Below, piece by piece: positions 26,101 through 33,242 of a stretch of 64,000 nucleotides of DNA. Below the pieces are notes generated by a model, which was not told where the DNA came from, did not search any database, and saw nothing but the letters and a program-made list of their open reading frames with translations. The stretch lies in contig JAEDIC010000008.1 in assembly GCA_016292635.1 (NCBI GenBank), forward strand, positions 1-64,000, in the 5' to 3' direction. Positions within the stretch are counted from its first letter, which is position 1, and the number at the start of each line of letters is the position of its first letter. The DNA comes from Clostridia bacterium (GTDB lineage Bacteria; Bacillota; Clostridia; Christensenellales; CAG-138). Both the position numbers and the translations under genes were made by a program.

Positions 26101-27832
26101 CTGCATATTTGCCCGAAACTGCCGCAGGGAGCGGCAGGAGCATGAGGCCTATATCGCATCCTCGGCTCAATGCGAGGCCTGTTCGGACAGAAATGCTATA
26201 CTGCGGGCGGGCTGGGATGCAGAGGAACTGCCAAACACTCATGGAACGGGCCGGGCTGCGTCAGCACTGCGCACGGTTATTCATATTGAGCCGGGGGAGG
26301 AGAAGGATATAGTATTCTTCCTTGGGGAGGACACACAAGAGGGAGCGGCGGTGGCCATGGAGACGGATGTTCGTGAGGAGCTGAACCGTGTAAAGGAACT
26401 TTGGCGGCAGCGGCTGGACGGAATAACGATACGCACGCCAAACCCCGCCATGGACAGGATGATGAACGGGCGGCTGCTGTATCAGGTTTGGGCTGCAAGG
26501 CTGCTGGGCCGGTGCGGATACTATCAAAGCGGCGGGGCGTATGGATTCCGCGATCAGCTTCAGGATGTGATGTCGTTGCTGCATCATGAGCCGGAAAGGT
26601 CAAGACAGCATATACTTCTTTGCGCATCAAAGCAGTTTAAGGATGGAGATGTGCTTCACTGGTGGCACAGCCCCAGCCGTGGTGTGCGTACCCGTATAGC
26701 GGATGACAGGCTGTTTCTGCCATACGTTGCGGAGGAATACGTGGAGGTCACCGGGGACGCGTCAATACTCAGAGAAATGGTATCCTATCTGGCCCACAGG
26801 CCCATCCCCGAAGGATATCGGGATCTGTATGATGAGATGCGGGACAGCAGGGAAAAGGAAAGCCTGTATATGCATTGCGTAAGGGCGGTTGACAGCGTGC
26901 ATACGGGCTATCACGGTCTGCCCATTATGGGAGGCGGAGACTGGAACGACGGTATGGATATGGTCGGAGCGAACGGCGGAGAAAGCGTATGGCTGGGCTG
27001 GTTTATGATTGATGTGCTGGAGCGGATGGAGCGCATGGCAAACAGGATGAACAGAAAAGCCGATGCAAGGCGCTTTGTATTCCGCCGGGAAAGGCTAAAA
27101 GCCAATCTGGAGCGTGCATGGGACGGAGCGTGGTATCGCAGGGCATATTATGGGGACGGAACGCCTCTCGGTTCACGGGAAAACTCCATGTGCGAAATAG
27201 ACTGCATATCTCAGGCCTGGGCTGCCGTAGCGGGCGGAGAAAGGGCAAATGAGGCCATGGATTCCTTGCTCACCATGCTTTATGATGAGCAGGAGGGCAT
27301 AGTAAAGCTGCTGACACCGCCCTTCCAGCCTTCGGAGCAGTCTCCGGGATACATCCAGGCATATATCCCCGGCGTAAGGGAAAACGGAGGGCAGTATACC
27401 CACGGGGCTGTGTGGGCTGTGAAGGGCCTTTGTAAACTTGGCAGGGGAGATGAGGCCCTAAGGCTGTTTGATGCCCTCAATCCCATAAACCATACCCTGA
27501 CCCATGCACAGGTCACAAAATACAAAACAGAGCCTTACGCCGTGGCGGGGGACGTATATTCGGGGCTGAACGCCGGGCGGGGCGGCTGGACATGGTATAC
27601 CGGCGCTGCGGGCTGGATGTACAATGTATGCCTTGAGGATATGCTGGGGATAAGGCGGCGGGGAAACGTGCTGGAGATAGCGCCAACTGTGCCCTTTGAG
27701 AGCTTTTCCGTGGAATACCGCTGGGGCAATAGCCGGTATATACTGAACCTTCGGGGCAAAAGCCGGGGGAGAGTGGTATTGTCAGATGATGGCCTTACCC
27801 ATGAAATCACCATGGAGCCTCTGGGGGATTGA
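20189..27832 (+). CDS. giant NdvB/Cgs-like glucan synthase-phosphorylase (GT84-GH94)
   Basis: A 2547-residue protein with the layout of cyclic beta-1,2-glucan synthases. A helical N-terminal part leads to two membrane helices (about 370-415). A GT84-like glycosyltransferase follows, with LTLDGDTVLPPG (about 567) and the Q-x-x-R-W type WKRQHRWMRGDWQ (about 710). More membrane helices lie near 765-940. A glucoamylase-like domain comes next (about 1000-1290; VSTVDSGNLAAS, MVKSYMAHHQGMG). Two beta-sandwich parts precede a GH94 phosphorylase, whose catalytic Asp is in GGGDWNDGMD (about 2246). It should make, trim and possibly recycle beta-1,2-glucan at the membrane. The ATG at 20189 follows AGGGAGG at 7-8 bases. 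Cyclic versus linear product cannot be told. Confidence 0.88.
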   Translation: MLPNRTYNGLTDRACRTDELKEEARLRAELSVKGRRRCSLQLGADRRLLIAAYKKARETQASGALEALQRDFHIVEQALLGLDEEEQRRLPVLIHGSHAGLPRVYDIAACIVGGRDGRVDEGAISRFLDAYQSVAPLTMAETGALRDMLNAALIKLLSVECGRAMDSLKAEEAAGAAVDQLMKQRTKDRRRSILEKLDLGENPALVERLYTLLSERDMGDAIDGLTERLYLEDQDIEELCARARSERARGTQRTENAIHSLRIINSMDWETAFEQYSYTHRELSKDDTYMRMDARSRGYYRACVERLSARLGGAETVIARQAVQLASAKEGNEGEAGWYLFLDGREQLYAALRPDKRFKRPAEGKTLRAFVTIEVIFALLLIWLAATDGIAPLVLALLPAWSIAGLFTVRLFMSRAPVRYIPRLKETELSSERTLVVIPALITDEKALRTVMSQIERHMLSTRLDSCFYAVLGDFPDAEEPRLKGEKELLKLAESLTARLNAKYPFQIPRFYYLHRHRELNRADGIYMGRERKRGAVCDLVTLISEGNRTPFCTITHALPESIRYCLTLDGDTVLPPGAGAALIGCMEHPLNKPEVINGTVRKGYGLISPHMASSPRGAAKSPFARLVSGEPGIDGYFPTAVEFYQDVFGSGLFGGKGIFDVAAFRDTVMEWIPDNTVLSHDMLEGCFLHCGYAGDITLFDSEPSTFIAWWKRQHRWMRGDWQLLPFLRDSVRDAKGVRRENPLTMLARRKILDNLRRSMLPWGLMYTALLIPYTGFGWHFLLALLALWDGFGFDLLTLPYRMLTARNADPAGMIRDLQRPAKRALLDIVTLPYAANRCSSARNRSLYRIFVSHTKMLEWQTAAQVSGRPEGINGYYGALYFNPAVGIIMAAGAILGKTPLFASTLAVLWIGMPLLIWALDAPYPKYTASEDERETLLTIARGTWEFFQSFCKESSNYLPPDNFQQHPHRRPALNTSPTNIGMAVMAALSAMELGIIDRAEAAMRIERTAETIERMEKWHGHLYNWYRTDTLAVLPPRYVSTVDSGNLAASLLTAGQAMEEAGETLLSKRLFALARGMDFTQLYDGGRKLFHIGYDGDRCELSSSWYDLLASEARLTSLVAIAMGQVDHTHWFSLGRLMAPVCGRSLVSWSGTMFEYLMPLIFTGAVPGTLIHESCDSAIRAQKKYSGGQLWGISESGYYAFDRNMYYQYRAFGIQRLSLMGLREERVISPYSTLLALPLAPRAAMENLGQLTSLGMLGLYGMYEAVDYTESRVPEGRKYAMVKSYMAHHQGMGICSIANALLDGVLSEYFWRVPELGAVRILSEERIPSYGIAVKNLHSSEGRVRKAKTHREYKPRRSMGTLEVPEGQLLSNGSYTLFITDNGLGFSKKGNVMLTRWRPDHLRGDGGIHILIRCDGETFDAAKDAEAAFLPSKAEFFRRAGDIAAKLEICVSARQDGEMRRLTITNHGDDAKTVSVGSFFEPCLCSWAEDAAHPGFNRLTIDARLCRDMLIFEKRPKWGEQGEYLYTKLISPADVAYLSDRLKAQGRAKTLEQAMAQPVREEEVSSPVLPYAAARTEFVLEPGEGQELWLLMGHAESADRAAEDCEEMENDLGECFALADAQTDGMLAMTGTERGKAELFERIAARLLLALPQKDGGGQGGGLGTLWKHGISGDRPVVLIKVSRVTGLRLLKSLGEFAGYMEQRLCPVDVAAVGDYPAEYRNELRERMEAMEGIRLIHGYDLAEGEYEALRSAAHLEVDPAVSLNRQFAPKPVKDGEYRNYSEENHPPLNIEKPELEMDNGWGGFGSGGEYVITLEPGRSTPMPWSNVIANDCFGAIITERGGGYTWHENSRENKLTPWYDSPVDDPQGEFILLTDTESGETFSPFAGALQRGRVIVEHGYGYSRFTTGDCALNTRLTVFVHRDKPVKYSHITIKNPGEGRRTLSIMYGVEWCLGDISRPEAVYTHVESGCIFARNCRRERQEHEAYIASSAQCEACSDRNAILRAGWDAEELPNTHGTGRAASALRTVIHIEPGEEKDIVFFLGEDTQEGAAVAMETDVREELNRVKELWRQRLDGITIRTPNPAMDRMMNGRLLYQVWAARLLGRCGYYQSGGAYGFRDQLQDVMSLLHHEPERSRQHILLCASKQFKDGDVLHWWHSPSRGVRTRIADDRLFLPYVAEEYVEVTGDASILREMVSYLAHRPIPEGYRDLYDEMRDSREKESLYMHCVRAVDSVHTGYHGLPIMGGGDWNDGMDMVGANGGESVWLGWFMIDVLERMERMANRMNRKADARRFVFRRERLKANLERAWDGAWYRRAYYGDGTPLGSRENSMCEIDCISQAWAAVAGGERANEAMDSLLTMLYDEQEGIVKLLTPPFQPSEQSPGYIQAYIPGVRENGGQYTHGAVWAVKGLCKLGRGDEALRLFDALNPINHTLTHAQVTKYKTEPYAVAGDVYSGLNAGRGGWTWYTGAAGWMYNVCLEDMLGIRRRGNVLEIAPTVPFESFSVEYRWGNSRYILNLRGKSRGRVVLSDDGLTHEITMEPLGD

Positions 27833-27863
27833 ATTATGCCCCGTCATGCTGTAAAGTTAAGAT

Positions 27864-29750
27864 ATGGAGAAGAAAAACGACAATTTCATGCCTGTTTCAC
27901 GGGCGGACATGGAGCGGCAGGGCATTGACCGGCTGGATTTTGTGTATATAATCGGGGATGCCTATATAGACCATCCCAGCTTTGGCCCTGCAATTATCAG
28001 CCGTGTGCTGCAAAGCAAAGGGTACACCGTGGGCATAATATCCCAACCGGACTGGCACAGCCCGGATGACTTCAGGCGGCTTGGAAAACCAAGGCTGGGC
28101 TTCCTCATAAGCTCTGGCAATATAGACTCCATGGTTAACCACTATACCGTCGCCAAAAAGCGCCGCACCACCGATGCCTATACTCCCGGCGGAGAGATGG
28201 GCAAGCGGCCTGACAGGGCGGTTATCGTATACGCCAACAGAGCCCGTGAGGCATACAAGGGCGTGCCGATACTGATAGGCGGCATTGAAGCCAGCCTTCG
28301 CCGCTTTGCCCATTACGATTACTGGGATGACAGGGTGCGCCGCAGCATACTTTGGGACAGCGGTGCGGACCTTCTCATGTACGGCATGGGGGAGCGGGTC
28401 ATAGCCGAGGTCGCGGAGGCGCTGGACGGCGGTCTGCCGGTTGAGCAGATAACCTATATTCCCGGCACCTGCTGCCGGGTAAAGGATCTGGATCACATAT
28501 ACGACTATAAGCTCATTCCCGGCTATGATGAAGTATCTACGGACAAAAAAGCCTATTGCAAGGCGTTTATGGCCCAGTATCGGGAGCAGGATGCCATAAG
28601 GGGCAAGCGGCTGGTTCAGCCCCATGGGGATGGATACCTTGTTGTAAATCCTCCCGCGGCACCATTGAGCGAAGCGGAGATGGACGAGGTATACGGCCTG
28701 CCTTATACCAGAATGCCCCATCCCTCATACAAAAAGCATATACCCGCAATGGATGAGATAGAGTTCTCAATCACCTCCTGCCGGGGCTGCTTCGGAGCCT
28801 GCTCCTTCTGCGCCCTTACCTTCCATCAGGGGCGGGTGATACAGACCCGAAGCCACAGCTCCATAATAAGCGAGGCAAAGCTTCTTATCTCCCATCCCGG
28901 CTTTAAGGGATACATACACGACGTGGGCGGCCCCACGGCAAATTTCCGCCAGCCCGCCTGCTCCGGGCAGCTTAAGCACGGCGTATGCCCGGACAGACAG
29001 TGCCTCGGATACAAGCCCTGCCCCAATATACAGGTGAACCACAGGGACTATATAAAGCTTCTCAGGGAGCTTAGGGAACTGCCCGGAATAAAAAAGGTAT
29101 TTGTTCGCTCTGGTATACGCTATGACTATGCCATGTACGATAAGTCCGACGCATTTCTGAGGGAACTTGTGGAGCATCATATAAGCGGCAGGCTTAAGGT
29201 TGCCCCGGAGCATGTGGACGACAGGGTACTTAAGCTTATGGGCAAACCCTCAAGGGAGCTGTATGACAGATTTACCCAAAAATACGCAAGCCTAAACCGG
29301 TGCTTGGGCAAGGACCAGTATCTGGTGCCATATCTTATGAGCTCCCATCCCGGCAGCGACCTTAGCTGCGCCGTGGAGCTTGCGGAATATATTCACAAAA
29401 CAGGCCAGCGCCCCGAGCAGGTACAGGATTTTTATCCCACCCCCGGCACGCTGTCTACCTGTATGTATCACACGGGCTTCGACCCACGCACAATGGAAAA
29501 GGTGTATGTGCCCAAGGACAGGCAGGAAAAGGAAATGCAGCGGGCGCTGATGCAGTATTTCATGCCCCAATACAGGGAGAAGGCACGTCAGGCACTCATA
29601 AAGGCAAACCGGGAGGACCTTATTGGCACGGGTAAAAACTGCCTGGTGCCGCCCCGGAGGGAAGAACGACCCACTCAAAATGGCAAGTCAAAGGCCAAAA
29701 AACCACGCGGGGAAAAGAAAGGCATACCGCGGAAAAAACATGTAAAATAA
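27864..29750 (+). CDS. ygiQ: YgiQ family radical SAM protein
   Basis: A 628-residue radical S-adenosylmethionine enzyme of unknown reaction. The cluster motif is in ITSCRGCFGACSFCALTFHQG (C-x3-C-x2-C, near residue 310), preceded by the family's N-terminal domain (IGDAYIDHPSFGPAIISRVL; GGIEASLRRFAHYDYW) and followed by HDVGGPTANFR and KVAPEHVDDRVLKLMGKP. A lysine/arginine-rich tail ends the protein. The Shine-Dalgarno at the first ATG is poor, so a start at residue 9 is possible. The gene follows the glucan synthase by 31 bp and ends at a terminator next to a repeat element. Confidence 0.95.
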   Translation: MEKKNDNFMPVSRADMERQGIDRLDFVYIIGDAYIDHPSFGPAIISRVLQSKGYTVGIISQPDWHSPDDFRRLGKPRLGFLISSGNIDSMVNHYTVAKKRRTTDAYTPGGEMGKRPDRAVIVYANRAREAYKGVPILIGGIEASLRRFAHYDYWDDRVRRSILWDSGADLLMYGMGERVIAEVAEALDGGLPVEQITYIPGTCCRVKDLDHIYDYKLIPGYDEVSTDKKAYCKAFMAQYREQDAIRGKRLVQPHGDGYLVVNPPAAPLSEAEMDEVYGLPYTRMPHPSYKKHIPAMDEIEFSITSCRGCFGACSFCALTFHQGRVIQTRSHSSIISEAKLLISHPGFKGYIHDVGGPTANFRQPACSGQLKHGVCPDRQCLGYKPCPNIQVNHRDYIKLLRELRELPGIKKVFVRSGIRYDYAMYDKSDAFLRELVEHHISGRLKVAPEHVDDRVLKLMGKPSRELYDRFTQKYASLNRCLGKDQYLVPYLMSSHPGSDLSCAVELAEYIHKTGQRPEQVQDFYPTPGTLSTCMYHTGFDPRTMEKVYVPKDRQEKEMQRALMQYFMPQYREKARQALIKANREDLIGTGKNCLVPPRREERPTQNGKSKAKKPRGEKKGIPRKKHVK

Positions 29751-29752
29751 TA

Positions 29753-29782
29753 AAATGAGCCGAAATTTTCGGCCCATTTTAG
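29753..29782 (+). terminator. terminator of ygiQ
   Basis: AAAATGAGCCGAAA pairs with TTTCGGCCCATTTT directly after the stop. A near-identical hairpin recurs at 29979-30008, beyond the repeat element. Confidence 0.75.
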
Positions 29783-29786
29783 GTTG

Positions 29787-29970
29787 TCGAAAAAGTGGCA
29801 TTATGCCACTTTTTCGAGGTTTACATGGCTCCCTTGTGCCTGCGGCACGGCCAGGGATCCATGAAAAGAAACCCTTGCTGCGCAAGGCTTTTGCGGATTT
29901 GCCGCACATGTCGCCAAATCCGATTGAAGCCTTTGGGGGCTGCGGCCCCCAAACCCCCAAGGGGTTTTTT
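29787..29970 (+). repeat. multi-hairpin intergenic repeat, copy 1
   Basis: A block of about 184 bp that recurs inverted at 34674-34847 at roughly 85-90% identity by eye. In order it contains a 14-bp stem with TTA loop (29787-29817), a long stem with arms ACATGGCTCCCT and AGGGATCCATG, a CTTGC-GCAAG hairpin, arms GGATTTG/CAAATCC, a GGGGGC-GCCCCC hairpin and a final ACCCC/GGGGTTTTTT terminator-like stem. Frames reading through it are not protein-like. The matching structure in both copies suggests selection on RNA or DNA folding. It could be a MITE-like element or a structured non-coding RNA module. Confidence 0.8.
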
Positions 29971-29978
29971 GACAGTCA

Positions 29979-30008
29979 GAAATGAGCCGAAATTTTCGGC
30001 TCATTTTT
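29979..30008 (+). terminator. second copy of the ygiQ-type terminator hairpin
   Basis: AAATGAGCCGAAA pairs with TTTCGGCTCATTT, followed by TTATTTTT. It differs from 29753-29782 at very few bases, so repeat copy 1 is bracketed by direct copies of one hairpin. Confidence 0.75.
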
Positions 30009-30054
30009 ATTTTTATCATCTTTTGGGCAGATTAAAAAGAAAAAGGGGAAAACC

Positions 30055-30201
30055 ATGACAAAGAAAAGAATATTATGGCTGGCGCTGGCCATAGGGCTGA
30101 TAGCCGCCATAGGTGCGTCGCTGCTGTTTCATAAGGACATTGAGAACAAAACCCATAACGGGGCCATGTTCGTAATGAGGGAAAATTATCAGATATCCTG
30201 A
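30055..30201 (+). CDS. small single-pass membrane protein (48 aa)
   Basis: An ATG with AAGGGGAAAACC upstream opens a 48-residue frame: MTKKRILWLALAIGLIAAIG, with a positively charged start and a membrane helix at about 6-25, then a polar tail that includes HKDIENKTHNGAMFVMREN. I do not recognise it. It follows the terminator at 29979-30008 and its 3' end overlaps the convergent P-II-like gene by 13 bp. The ribosome binding site and signal-anchor composition support a real gene; homologues would confirm it. Confidence 0.55.
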   Translation: MTKKRILWLALAIGLIAAIGASLLFHKDIENKTHNGAMFVMRENYQIS

Positions 30202-30881
30202 TCCTCGTCCTCCGGGGTGCGTATGCCGGCAACGGCCTCCACGGGCAGGGAGAACATTACGGTGCGGGCGGGGGATTTTACTCCCGCCTTTTGCATAATG
30301 GAGTTCATTATGGCTGTGCGCCTGTCAGTTGGGGCAACTATGTATACCATGTCCTTTTCATCGGCAATGGATACGCCGAAGAACTTTGCCCGCTCTTCGC
30401 CCAGCGTGCCCTTGGCGTGTACTATTGTGCCGCCGGTGGCGCCCGCATCGCAGGCCGCGTCCATAACTATATCCGTATGACCGTGCTCGGTAATTGCTAT
30501 TATAAGGGAATGCTTGCTTTCTTTCACTTTCTTTACCTCTTCTCCCATGATGATGTCCTCGGTGCAGAGTGCCCGCAGGGCGGATGCCCCGCCGATACAT
30601 TCAAGATTGACGAAAAACGCTATGCCGCTGTTTGGCGCATCTATGCGCATCTCGGTGCGAAGATGTCTCAGTATGTGGCCTATGCGGGAGGAAGGTACAA
30701 CGCAGGAGAGCATTTGCTTGTCCTTTGCCTCAAGGCCCAGCATATCCAGCAGCTTTTTGCGGGCAGAGCCCTCGCATAGGGTGCTGTATACCATACAGGC
30801 GCCGTTGTGCCGGAAAAAGTGGATATACTCCTCCGAAAGATCCCGCCTTATTACGGCTATGGCCATGCTGTATCCGTTCAT
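30189..30881 (-). CDS. tandem P-II-like regulatory protein
   Basis: A 230-residue cytosolic protein made of two ferredoxin-like P-II-type units (about 1-105 and 118-220). The second is clearer: LIIAITEHGHTDIVMDAACDAGATGGTIVHAKGT resembles the beta-alpha-beta start and shortened T-loop of GlnB-like proteins. P-II proteins sense nucleotides and 2-oxoglutarate and bind transporters. Its ATG overlaps the DUF1538 stop by 4 bp (ATGA), which fits a regulator of that membrane protein. No uridylylated Tyr of classical GlnB is evident. The partnership with DUF1538 is a known pairing; the ligand is unknown. Confidence 0.8.
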   Translation of the reverse strand: MNGYSMAIAVIRRDLSEEYIHFFRHNGACMVYSTLCEGSARKKLLDMLGLEAKDKQMLSCVVPSSRIGHILRHLRTEMRIDAPNSGIAFFVNLECIGGASALRALCTEDIIMGEEVKKVKESKHSLIIAITEHGHTDIVMDAACDAGATGGTIVHAKGTLGEERAKFFGVSIADEKDMVYIVAPTDRRTAIMNSIMQKAGVKSPARTVMFSLPVEAVAGIRTPEDEDQDI

Positions 30882-32431
30882 TCCTCTCCTCCTTCGAATA
30901 CGATGATGATCTCTTCCCCGGTCTCAATATCCTCAGCTTGTTCTATGGGCTGAACAGCTTTGGCTGCCTGCTTTGCCTTGTGCTTATAAACAAGGCCCAG
31001 TACCTGTATGGTGATAAGGGGTATCATGGCAACCATGGCTACCACGCCGAAAGCGTCCTGCGCAACGTTTCCTCCCACCGCAACGCATAAGCCCATGGCG
31101 AGGGGCAGCAGGAATGTGGCGGCCATAGGGCCGGAGGCTACTCCGCCGGAGTCAAAGGCGATAGCGGTGAACATTGGGGGCACAAAGAAGCTGAGTATCA
31201 GCGCCGCGGCGTAACCCGGACCAAGTATCCACATTATGGGCAATCCGGTTAGCACCCTTGTCATGGCAAGGCCAACGGATATTGCCACGCCTATGGAAAG
31301 GCTAAGGCTCATGGCTTTCTGGGGTATGGCGCCTTCCGTCATATCCGCAACCTGCTTGTTCAGCACATGAACGGCGGGCTCAGCGGCTACTATAAAGTAG
31401 CCCAGCAGCATGCCTATGGGTACGATTATCCACCTGTAAGGCAGTATGCCTATCAGCTCCCCAAGGTAATTGCCCACCGGCATAAAGCCGACGTTTGCCC
31501 CGGTAAGGAACAGCACGAGGCCGAGGTATGTATAAAGTATGCCAACCAGCGCGCGAACGAGCTCATTGCCCCGCATACGGGACTTGGGCAGCTGGAATAC
31601 GGCGAATATGCCTGCTATTGGCAGGAATGCCATAGCTACTTCCTTAAAATAATGAGGAAACGCGTCGGCGTACAGCTTCCACAGCTCCATTGAGTTGCTT
31701 ATTTCAGGCACTACAAAGGGGGAGTATGCTCCGCCTTCGGTGCGATAAAGGAGACCCAGCAGCAGCACTGCGATAACGGGGCCAACCGAACAGAGGGCTA
31801 TAAGGCCAAAGCTGTCCTCTCCGGCGCGTCTGTCGCTTCTAACGGAGGACACGCCAACGCCCAGGGCCATTATAAAGGGTACTGTCATAGGGCCTGTGGT
31901 AACGCCGCCCGAATCAAAGGCTGTGGAAAGATAATCCCTTGGCACGAAGAAGGACAGTATGAACAGCGCTCCATAAAAACCAACCAGCAGCCAGCGCAGG
32001 GAAATATTGAGGAATATTCTCAGCATGGCAAGCACAAGGAACAGGCCGACGCCCAGCGCAACGGACCATATTATAACGGGGTTGGGAATATTTGGCACCT
32101 GCTGGGCAAGCACCATGAGATCCGGCTCGGATACGGTTATAAAAATGCCCACCGCAAAGCTGACTATGAGGATCAGCCAAAGCTTTCTTGAGCGGGACAT
32201 CACCGAGCCTATGTGCTCGCCTATGCGGCTCATGGCCATATCCGCGCCCAGAGAGAAAAGCCCCATGCCAACTATCAGGGAGCAGGCTCCCAGCACAAAT
32301 GCCAGCATAACGCTGCTGGGGACCGGCGCCACAAAAAAGCATAGCAGAAATATGACCGCCGTGACAGGCAGCACGGATTTTAGTGACTCCGCCAGCTTTT
32401 CCGGCAGAACCGTACGAAGTATGGATCTCAC
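30878..32431 (-). CDS. DUF1538 domain membrane protein (duplicated permease-like)
   Basis: A 517-residue integral membrane protein with about twelve helices in two homologous halves. The repeat is easy to see: FDSGGVTTGPMTVPFIMALG in the first half and FDSGGVASGPMAATFLLPLA in the second, each followed by a D-x-FG-(L/V) stretch. DUF1538 proteins are uncharacterised, permease-like and often coupled to P-II-like proteins, as here. The frame is open upstream to 32611, but I prefer the GTG at 32431, since the upstream part lacks family features; AAGGG lies 15 bases upstream, so the start is uncertain. Confidence 0.82.
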   Translation of the reverse strand: MRSILRTVLPEKLAESLKSVLPVTAVIFLLCFFVAPVPSSVMLAFVLGACSLIVGMGLFSLGADMAMSRIGEHIGSVMSRSRKLWLILIVSFAVGIFITVSEPDLMVLAQQVPNIPNPVIIWSVALGVGLFLVLAMLRIFLNISLRWLLVGFYGALFILSFFVPRDYLSTAFDSGGVTTGPMTVPFIMALGVGVSSVRSDRRAGEDSFGLIALCSVGPVIAVLLLGLLYRTEGGAYSPFVVPEISNSMELWKLYADAFPHYFKEVAMAFLPIAGIFAVFQLPKSRMRGNELVRALVGILYTYLGLVLFLTGANVGFMPVGNYLGELIGILPYRWIIVPIGMLLGYFIVAAEPAVHVLNKQVADMTEGAIPQKAMSLSLSIGVAISVGLAMTRVLTGLPIMWILGPGYAAALILSFFVPPMFTAIAFDSGGVASGPMAATFLLPLAMGLCVAVGGNVAQDAFGVVAMVAMIPLITIQVLGLVYKHKAKQAAKAVQPIEQAEDIETGEEIIIVFEGGEE

Positions 32432-32568
32432 CTTAAGAAAAACACACCCTTCCGATATGTACTGATATAATCTTAACTTATTTGTACCTTCCGCACAACA
32501 CCGAAGGAAAAAGTTCATCTTTTTTAACGAAATAAAAACACACATTGACGGCAATGTAACCAACGCCT

Positions 32569-32597
32569 GCATAAATGCCGCCCCCCTGCGCAAAATA
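32569..32597 (+). promoter_or_regulatory. probable sigma-G (forespore) promoter of the spoVA operon
   Basis: GCATA (32569-32573), 17-bp spacer, CAAAATA (32591-32597). This fits the B. subtilis sigma-G consensus (GHATR, about 18, CATNHTA) at all but one conserved position, as expected for spoVA. Confidence 0.6.
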
Positions 32598-32638
32598 TAC
32601 CGAGAATACAAAAGCTGTTAAAAAGGGGGCATGTAATA

Positions 32639-32776
32639 TTGAGCAAGGCAAAGGAACGGGCAACACTGCCTGAAATGGAGCTTATACCCCGTGAGGAACG
32701 GGATCAGGAGGAGATAAGATACAGAGGATATACGGAAAAGGTATACAACAGGGAGGTGAGCGTCTGTGGCAAATAA
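32639..32776 (+). CDS. small ORF leading the spoVA operon (45 aa)
   Basis: A TTG with AAAAAGGGGG ahead opens a 45-residue hydrophilic frame rich in Glu, Arg and Lys (ERATLPEMELIPREERDQEE..., ending VSVCGK). Its 3' end overlaps the spoVAC start by 11 bp, so it may couple translation. I do not recognise it. The ribosome binding site, the predicted promoter just upstream and the overlap support a real small gene, but a non-coding leader is possible. Confidence 0.5.
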   Translation: MSKAKERATLPEMELIPREERDQEEIRYRGYTEKVYNREVSVCGK

Positions 32777-33227
32777 AAAGCAGAAAACGCCGGAACAGCA
32801 ACGGTATCAGCAGCGGGTAAACGAAAAAATGCCACGCAGCAAAACATTCAGCCAATGCATACGGGCATTCATATCCGGAGGCATCATCTGCTGCATAGGC
32901 CAGCTGGTGCGGGATGCAGGCGAAAATCTGCTGATGCTGGATGAGGAAGGCGTGGCGGCTTTCACCGCCATAGTGATGGTATTCCTTGGCGCAAGCCTCA
33001 CCGGCCTCGGCGTATACGACAATATTGGCACATGGGCCGGAGCGGGCAGTATTGTACCCATTACCGGTTTTGCCAATTCTATAGTGTCTCCTGCGATGGA
33101 ATTTAAGCGGGAGGGATTCGTTACGGGTACCGCGGCGAAAATGTTCACCATTGCCGGGCCTGTGCTGGTATACGGCGTAGGCAGCTCCGTAATAGTTGGG
33201 CTGATATATGCCCTGTTCAGAATGTAA
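32766..33227 (+). CDS. spoVAC: stage V sporulation protein AC
   Basis: A 153-residue membrane protein with a charged N-terminus and about four helices. FISGGIICCIGQ near 35-46 and GASLTGLGVYDNIGTWAGAG (about 78-97) are SpoVAC signatures. In spores SpoVAC behaves as a mechanosensitive channel of the inner membrane, needed for dipicolinic acid movement. The start is GTG with GGGAGGTGAG at 8 bases. spoVAD follows after 15 bp. Confidence 0.95.
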   Translation: MANKKQKTPEQQRYQQRVNEKMPRSKTFSQCIRAFISGGIICCIGQLVRDAGENLLMLDEEGVAAFTAIVMVFLGASLTGLGVYDNIGTWAGAGSIVPITGFANSIVSPAMEFKREGFVTGTAAKMFTIAGPVLVYGVGSSVIVGLIYALFRM

Positions 33228-33242
33228 AAGGGGGAAAATAAT

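Noticed and set aside
29755..30058. Short frames through the intergenic repeat (e.g. reading KAFADLPHMSPNP)
   Set aside because: They cross hairpins, occur in several frames and both repeat copies, and lack ribosome binding sites; the repeat is non-coding.
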